DNA from: Prolixibacter denitrificans
GTDB lineage: Bacteria > Bacteroidota > Bacteroidia > Bacteroidales > Prolixibacteraceae
DNA length: 64,000 nt
Direction: 5' to 3'
NCBI RefSeq assembly: GCF_003014495.1
Contig: NZ_PYGC01000001.1
Coordinates: 683,805 to 747,804, forward strand
The position numbers and the translations under genes are program-made. The notes beneath the pieces are model-generated. The model was given only the letters and a program-made list of their open reading frames with translations. It had not been told where the DNA came from and did no database searches. Below, piece by piece: positions 62,850-64,000 of the stretch; the stretch's first letter is position 1; every line of letters starts with the position of its first letter.

Positions 62850-63629
62850 TTACTGAGCCAGCGATTTGTCGGACTGATGACTCCAGGTATTCTCCACATC
62901 CGAAAGTGAAACACCGTAAACCGACTGGAAATCTTCGGTAAAATGATCACTTCGGCCTTCGGTAAACAACTTGCGGAACTTTTCCATCCCAAAACGACGA
63001 ATGATATAACCTGCAAATGAACCCGAAACCGGATAGGAGATATTGGTATCGAACTTTTCAAAATCACTGGCCAGACTTTCGATATCGGGTAAGTTACCAT
63101 GAGCACTCAACGCCGCCACAATCATTTGTGAACTGCCATAGTCTGCTTCGCTATCGTAGGTTGCATGCTCCATATAAACAGCAATTCCCTCGCTCAGGAT
63201 ACGTAAATCGGTCGGTCCCCAGCCATTAAAAGTGATGATATGTGCGACTTCATGAGCCGATATTCCCCGCTTGCCGATGGTATAGCCATCCAAGCCATAA
63301 ATTACTTCTATTGTATTCAGGATAGGAAAAGCTTGTCCGGTTTTGTCCGTAAATCCGGCATCCGCCAAATCATTAAAAATATAGGCATGGATTTTTTGAT
63401 TGTAGTGCGTTCCCAGCAGCTTATTCAACTGTGTGAAAACACGCTCCTGTTCCGCCTCGATTTTATCGATATCGGCTGCGGCCGCAGAATTTGGACGGTA
63501 GTAATACACGTAGTGTTCCGACTTGGCCTGTAACCACGTCCCATGCGATTCCATCTCGCCGGTATCGGGAATCAGCGAGCATGCCTGGAGAATCAGCACA
63601 ATAGCTATCAGCAAATACTTACTTCGCAT
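62850..63629 (-). CDS. Gluzincin-like metallopeptidase lipoprotein
   Basis: A 259-residue lipoprotein with C17 in LILQAC. It has an HExxH zinc site at H126-E127-x-x-H130 in SAHEVAHIITF, and E147 in ILSEGIAVYMEH is a fitting third ligand, as in peptidase MA-like gluzincins. The domain architecture matches small secreted peptidase families, not M48. It may also be a non-catalytic relative, as some lack turnover. The stop lies 3 bases from the converging carbamoyltransferase stop. It overlaps the upstream gene on the same strand by 11 bases, indicating coupling. Confidence 0.8.
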   Translation of the reverse strand: MRSKYLLIAIVLILQACSLIPDTGEMESHGTWLQAKSEHYVYYYRPNSAAAADIDKIEAEQERVFTQLNKLLGTHYNQKIHAYIFNDLADAGFTDKTGQAFPILNTIEVIYGLDGYTIGKRGISAHEVAHIITFNGWGPTDLRILSEGIAVYMEHATYDSEADYGSSQMIVAALSAHGNLPDIESLASDFEKFDTNISYPVSGSFAGYIIRRFGMEKFRKLFTEGRSDHFTEDFQSVYGVSLSDVENTWSHQSDKSLAQ

Positions 63630-64000
63630 GGAAAGGCCAAAACTTTAATGAAAAGGACCACCTTTGTTCTGATAACATCAAACTGTACCGTTTATTGTAA
63701 TCGCGACTATAAATATACGACCAACCAGGACAAAGTTCGATGCGGTTGGTCAGTTGAATACCGACTTCGGCTTTTAAGCCCAATGAAAACCCACTCTCGA
63801 CACCTGTACTGTTGGCGTAGTATTTCGGACTACTTGAGTACCAGCCAACCATTCCTCTTCCATTGGTCTGCACGTCAGCAGTTATTCCCGGCAAAATGTG
63901 TACGACAGCTCCCATAACAGCGCCGCCTCTTACACCTGCCAGGTGGTAAGTCAAATCCGTACCGCCCGAATAATTCAGGTTCCAACTCCGGTAGTTCACA
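63619..64000 (-). CDS. Outer-membrane-barrel-like protein, C-terminal part
   Basis: The C-terminal 127 or so residues of a gene that runs off the window edge; an in-frame GTG at 63999 is not needed as a start. The sequence alternates polar and hydrophobic/aromatic residues and contains repeated beta-strand patterns (WNLNYSGGTDLTYHLAGVRGG, GFSLGLKAEVGIQLTNRIEL, WSYIYSRDYNKRYSL), ending in WSFSLKFWPF, like an outer-membrane beta-barrel. It overlaps the gluzincin-like lipoprotein gene by 11 bases, so the two probably work or assemble together. Family not identified. Confidence 0.65.
   Translation of the reverse strand, partial: VNYRSWNLNYSGGTDLTYHLAGVRGGAVMGAVVHILPGITADVQTNGRGMVGWYSSSPKYYANSTGVESGFSLGLKAEVGIQLTNRIELCPGWSYIYSRDYNKRYSLMLSEQRWSFSLKFWPFHAK

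Noticed and set aside
1-64000. CRISPR array, insertion sequence, prophage or integrative element
   Set aside because: No spaced identical repeats, transposase, integrase or phage structural genes are seen, and base composition looks even across the pectin locus and its flanks.

Overview
The window looks like a chromosomal segment of a polysaccharide-degrading member of the Bacteroidota, probably a Marinilabiliales/Prolixibacteraceae-type anaerobe or facultative anaerobe; I cannot name the genus. The indicators are a SusC/SusD pair, a one-protein hybrid two-component regulator (HTCS), a C-terminal type IX secretion sorting domain, two DUF2723 membrane proteins, many lipoprotein signals, and promoters of the Bacteroidota form (TTTG, spacer, TAnnTTTG). 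No transposase, integrase, phage gene or CRISPR array was seen, so this is resident chromosome and not a recent island.

Layout. 1-9.6 kb is housekeeping: the tail of rpsT, radC, a deacetylase-like protein with a FemAB-like acyltransferase, upp, folK, sppA, lpxK overlapping a purine nucleoside phosphorylase gene, and an EamA transporter. 9.7-15 kb carries a membrane polyferredoxin with a DUF362 protein, then a large secreted lamin-tail-domain protein. asd follows at 15.1 kb.

16.5-40.4 kb is a pectin utilisation locus read in one direction: HTCS regulator, a 44-residue membrane peptide, GH105 unsaturated uronyl hydrolase, SusC, SusD, a DUF4957/DUF5123-type surface lipoprotein, PL1 pectate lyase with a T9SS tail, two CE8 pectin methylesterases, a GH43 glycosidase, and two successive CE12 acetylesterase + GH28 polygalacturonase pairs. 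Together these can remove methyl and acetyl esters, cleave the homogalacturonan backbone by lysis and hydrolysis, import oligomers through SusCD, and trim unsaturated ends. An array of four GGGA-type motifs lies between the regulator and the structural genes and is the best candidate operator.

40.5-64 kb is again mostly core: hflX, tonB, tRNA-Ala, an unrecognised conserved-type protein, a flippase-like membrane protein, a zinc-metallopeptidase-like protein, a dGTPase, several lipoproteins, two tRNA-Gln genes, two paralogous DUF2723 proteins on either side of a TPR lipoprotein, a polysaccharide deacetylase, purD, a DUF6427-like membrane protein, a carbamoyltransferase, a gluzincin-like lipoprotein and the end of an outer-membrane-barrel-like protein cut by the window edge.

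Nothing here is clearly a wholly new system. The least explained items are the regulatory DNA (the 20.8 kb motif array, an 18-bp perfect inverted repeat over a promoter at 57.9 kb, a dense palindrome cluster at 8.6 kb), the tiny membrane protein inside the pectin locus, the esterase fused to a glutamine-amidotransferase-like domain, and the DUF6427/carbamoyltransferase pair.
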